DNA of 64,000 bases from positions 434,001-498,000 of the forward strand of contig NZ_JAFBIL020000002.1 of NCBI RefSeq assembly GCF_016809835.1, in the 5' to 3' direction. The position numbers were made by a program, and so were the translations under genes. Each line of letters opens with the position of its first letter. Position 1 is the stretch's first letter. The notes under the pieces were generated by a model, which worked only from the letters and a program-made list of their open reading frames with translations, did not search any database and was not told the DNA's origin. This document shows, piece by piece, positions 62,255 through 64,000 of this stretch. This DNA comes from Massilia soli (GTDB lineage Bacteria > Pseudomonadota > Gammaproteobacteria > Burkholderiales > Burkholderiaceae_D).

Positions 62255-62503
62255 TTACTTGTAGAACGCTTCGACCTTGCCCTTCAGCTTGATCAGCATC
62301 GACTTGCCCTTGCGGTCCAGGGTCTTGCCGGCGGCAACCTTGATCCAGCCTTCGCTGATGCAATATTCCTCGACATCGGTGCGTTCCTTGTCGTTGATCT
62401 TGATGCCGATATCGTGCTGGAACACGTCGCGGTTATGGAACGGGCTGCTCGGGTCGATCGACAGGCGGTCCGGGAGAGGGGGGAGTGTGGTGGTATCGTT
62501 CAT
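62255..62503 (-). CDS. DUF3297 family small protein
   Basis: An 82-residue protein of the DUF3297 family (LPDRLSIDPSSPFHN, FQHDIGIKINDKERTDVEEYC, GWIKVAAGKTLDRKGK, KLKGKVEAFYK). Often mislabelled as glutathione peroxidase in databases, although no peroxidase motif is present. ATG at 62503 is preferred to an in-frame TTG nine bases upstream. Function unknown. Confidence 0.9.
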   Translation of the reverse strand: MNDTTTLPPLPDRLSIDPSSPFHNRDVFQHDIGIKINDKERTDVEEYCISEGWIKVAAGKTLDRKGKSMLIKLKGKVEAFYK

Positions 62504-62563
62504 GGGCGACAATTATCCACTACAAATGCGATCAGGACAACGGTGGCACCGTTGTGGCCGGAT

Positions 62564-62965
62564 CTATTGTTGTTGTTCATTAGGAACCTTCGCGCTGCTA
62601 TCGTCGGCGAGCTGGTAGACCTCGCCGATCACGCCGGTGTCTTGCCGGCGCGCGCGCAGGTCGCGGTATACCGCGGCCCGGGTGAGGGTCATGACGACGA
62701 CCGGCGCGGTCAGCAGCAGGAAGACCCCGATGATGATTTCGTGGATCACCAGGCGCGACTGGACCACGGTGAAATACACCATCGACGCCAGCAGCAGGCA
62801 GCCGGCGCCGAGCGTCACGATGATGGCCGGGCCATGCACGCGCTGGTAGAACGTCGGCAGCCGCAGCAGGCCGAGCGCGCCGGTCAGCACGATGCTCGCG
62901 CCGAGCACCAGCAGCAATGCGACCGGGATCGCCGCCCAGCCGGGCAGATGTTCGATGCCATTCAT
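62564..62965 (-). CDS. phaG: Cation/proton antiporter subunit G
   Basis: A 133-residue membrane subunit of an Mrp/Mnh/Pha-type antiporter with three helices (ALLLVLGASIVLTGALGLLRL, VTLGAGCLLLASMVYF, IIIGVFLLLTAPVVVMTLTRA) and the LPTFYQRVHGPA motif of MnhG/PhaG. It is the last gene of the operon and starts within the phaF stop (ATGA). It acts with PhaA-F to exchange K+ or Na+ for protons. Confidence 0.92.
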   Translation of the reverse strand: MNGIEHLPGWAAIPVALLLVLGASIVLTGALGLLRLPTFYQRVHGPAIIVTLGAGCLLLASMVYFTVVQSRLVIHEIIIGVFLLLTAPVVVMTLTRAAVYRDLRARRQDTGVIGEVYQLADDSSAKVPNEQQQ

Positions 62966-63240
62966 TCGATGATCTCCCCGCGCATCAGGAACTTGGCCAG
63001 CGCGATGGTCGACACGAAGCCGAGCAAGGCCACCAGGATCGCGACTTCAAAATACACCTGGGTGCCGAAGCGCAGCCCCAGCACCACCGCCAGCAGCATG
63101 CCGCATATCCACAGGGTGTCGAGCGCGAGCACCCGGTCGTGGGCGGTGGGCCCGATCAGCAGCCGGACTGCGCAAAACGCCATCGCCACCAGCATGCACA
63201 CCAGCGCATAGGCGATCGCCGTTTCAAGAAGGGTTTGCAT
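62962..63240 (-). CDS. phaF: Cation/proton antiporter subunit F
   Basis: A 92-residue, three-helix subunit: FCAVRLLIGPTAHDRVLALDTLW is the MnhF/PhaF mark. Start at MQTLLETAIAY (63240), inside the end of phaE (17-base overlap). Overlaps phaG by four bases. Confidence 0.92.
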   Translation of the reverse strand: MQTLLETAIAYALVCMLVAMAFCAVRLLIGPTAHDRVLALDTLWICGMLLAVVLGLRFGTQVYFEVAILVALLGFVSTIALAKFLMRGEIIE

Positions 63241-63742
63241 GCGTGTTCTCCGTTTCAAAAATCGCGATCAGCGGCTGCTCGTAGCGCTGCTGGATGGTGT
63301 CGACCCACCATTGGGCATCGTGCAGGTCGAACACGTGCAGCGCCAGTTCATGCTGTTCGGGCAGCAGTTCCACCCAGACCGTGCCTGGCGTCATGTTGAT
63401 CAGGCAGGACAGCATCGCCAGCCCGTAGGGGTCGCGCAGCGTCAGCGGCACGCGGATGAACTCCGAGCGGATCTCCGGATAGGACGAGAACAGGATGATG
63501 CGGCACACGTTATAGCTGGAGCGCACGATCTCCCATGACGCCATGGCGACCAGGCGCGCGAAGACCAGTGGCGCGCGCAGGCGCGGATAGCCGAACGGCT
63601 GCAGCCGGCGCGCCAGCAGCGGCACCGCGATCCCGAGCAGGGCCCCGAACAGCAGGTTGGCCGGGTCGAGCGCCTGGTTGAGCATCAGCCACAGCGCGCA
63701 CAGCGCCAGCGATACGAAGGGGAAGGGAAGCCAGCGGCTCAT
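63224..63742 (-). CDS. phaE: Cation/proton antiporter subunit E
   Basis: A 172-residue MnhE/PhaE subunit with two or three N-terminal helices, then SWEIVRSSYNVCRIIL and the MTPGTVWVELLPEQHELALHVFD block. Coupled to phaD before (four-base overlap) and phaF after. Confidence 0.92.
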   Translation of the reverse strand: MSRWLPFPFVSLALCALWLMLNQALDPANLLFGALLGIAVPLLARRLQPFGYPRLRAPLVFARLVAMASWEIVRSSYNVCRIILFSSYPEIRSEFIRVPLTLRDPYGLAMLSCLINMTPGTVWVELLPEQHELALHVFDLHDAQWWVDTIQQRYEQPLIAIFETENTHANPS

Positions 63743-64000
63743 GGCAGCTCCTTCGCGGCGCCTGGCAGCGCCGGCGTGGCAAGCACGCGCTCGAGATACA
63801 GGGCGGGGCGATGGAGGTCCGCGCCGGCGCGCGCGAGATAGGCGAACACCGGCTCCGCCTTGACGGTGAGCAACACCGACACCAGCAGGAGCGCCGCGAC
63901 CGGCATGACCTCGGCCGTGTGCAGGCGCGGCGGCTCGGCCAGTTCGGATGCCCAGAAGGTGCGCACGCCGAAACGCATCAGCGAAATGATCGCGGCCAGT
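63739..64000 (-). CDS. phaD: Cation/proton antiporter subunit D, C-terminal end only
   Basis: The visible 87 codons are the last part of a large membrane subunit (NuoN/MnhD-like) that continues past the right edge. They contain ISLMRFGVRTFWAS and a final helix (VMPVAALLLVSVLLTV) followed by a short cytoplasmic end. Identity rests mainly on position ahead of phaE-F-G. Confidence 0.8.
   Translation of the reverse strand, partial: LAAIISLMRFGVRTFWASELAEPPRLHTAEVMPVAALLLVSVLLTVKAEPVFAYLARAGADLHRPALYLERVLATPALPGAAKELP

Overview
The window is dense, high-GC, single-chromosome-type bacterial DNA that reads as a betaproteobacterium of the Oxalobacteraceae (Massilia/Telluria-like). This rests on gene content and order: cysI-DUF934-cysH-cysD-cysN-cobA with a divergent cysB, hemP, a beta-type trimeric porin, a M48 peptidase-phhB-rsgA block divergent from orn, divergent pepA/lptFG, and a full wsp operon. 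No rRNA, tRNA, CRISPR array, transposase, integrase or prophage module was recognised. Most of the window is housekeeping or signalling DNA; the less ordinary parts are small proteins, repeats and degenerate domains.

Layout. 1-4.4 kb: the end of a GGDEF-EAL protein, xthA, an AT-rich gap, a small phage-like protein plus a DUF1653 protein, creA and a lipoprotein. 4.4-8.65 kb: pepA divergent from lptF-lptG-cbiX. 8.66-9.3 kb: a Fur-boxed hemP with a small downstream gene. 9.9-17.7 kb: assimilatory sulfate reduction (cysI, DUF934, cysH, cysD, cysN, cobA) divergent from cysB and a methyltransferase. 17.7-22.5 kb: a repeat cluster, a porin, a NarL-type kinase, and a LytTR regulator with its LytS-like kinase. 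22.8-29.3 kb: a DHH phosphoesterase, a PAS-GGDEF-(degenerate EAL) protein, a nitronate monooxygenase-like protein, yajQ and murB. 29.3-37.8 kb: wspABCDEFR, read on the minus strand with 4-base stop/start overlaps. 37.9-43.4 kb: argF-argG, M48 peptidase-phhB-rsgA, and orn. 43.4-54.3 kb: mostly hypothetical and membrane proteins, including a membrane patatin, a 57-residue protein, a SEC-C protein, srkA, a 756-residue alanine-rich coiled-coil protein, an orphan solute-binding protein, a DUF475/TerC-like protein and a divergent PAP2 protein. 54.5-58.9 kb: an RND adaptor-pump pair. 59-64 kb: a Thr/Gly-rich lipoprotein, a histidine phosphatase, a cystine symporter, a DUF3297 protein and the phaDEFG end of a cation/proton antiporter operon that runs off the right edge.

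Themes. Cyclic-di-GMP is heavily represented: two GGDEF/EAL proteins, the Wsp surface-sensing pathway ending in the diguanylate cyclase WspR, YajQ (a family reported to bind c-di-GMP) and Orn (which clears pGpG). Sulfur is the second theme: sulfate activation, APS reduction, siroheme sulfite reductase, two siroheme-synthesis enzymes (CobA and a single-domain CbiX/SirB-like chelatase), CysB, and a TcyP-like cystine importer. Many convergent gene ends carry a long hairpin or repeat (about 1.48, 4.37, 17.8, 43.4, 47.2 and 58.96 kb). I did not find a clear new multi-gene system such as a defence island. The best leads are the catalytically eroded EAL domain, the iron-regulated hemP partner gene, the repeats at convergent ends, the small AGGAGG-led protein, the giant coiled-coil protein and the phage-like small gene pair.
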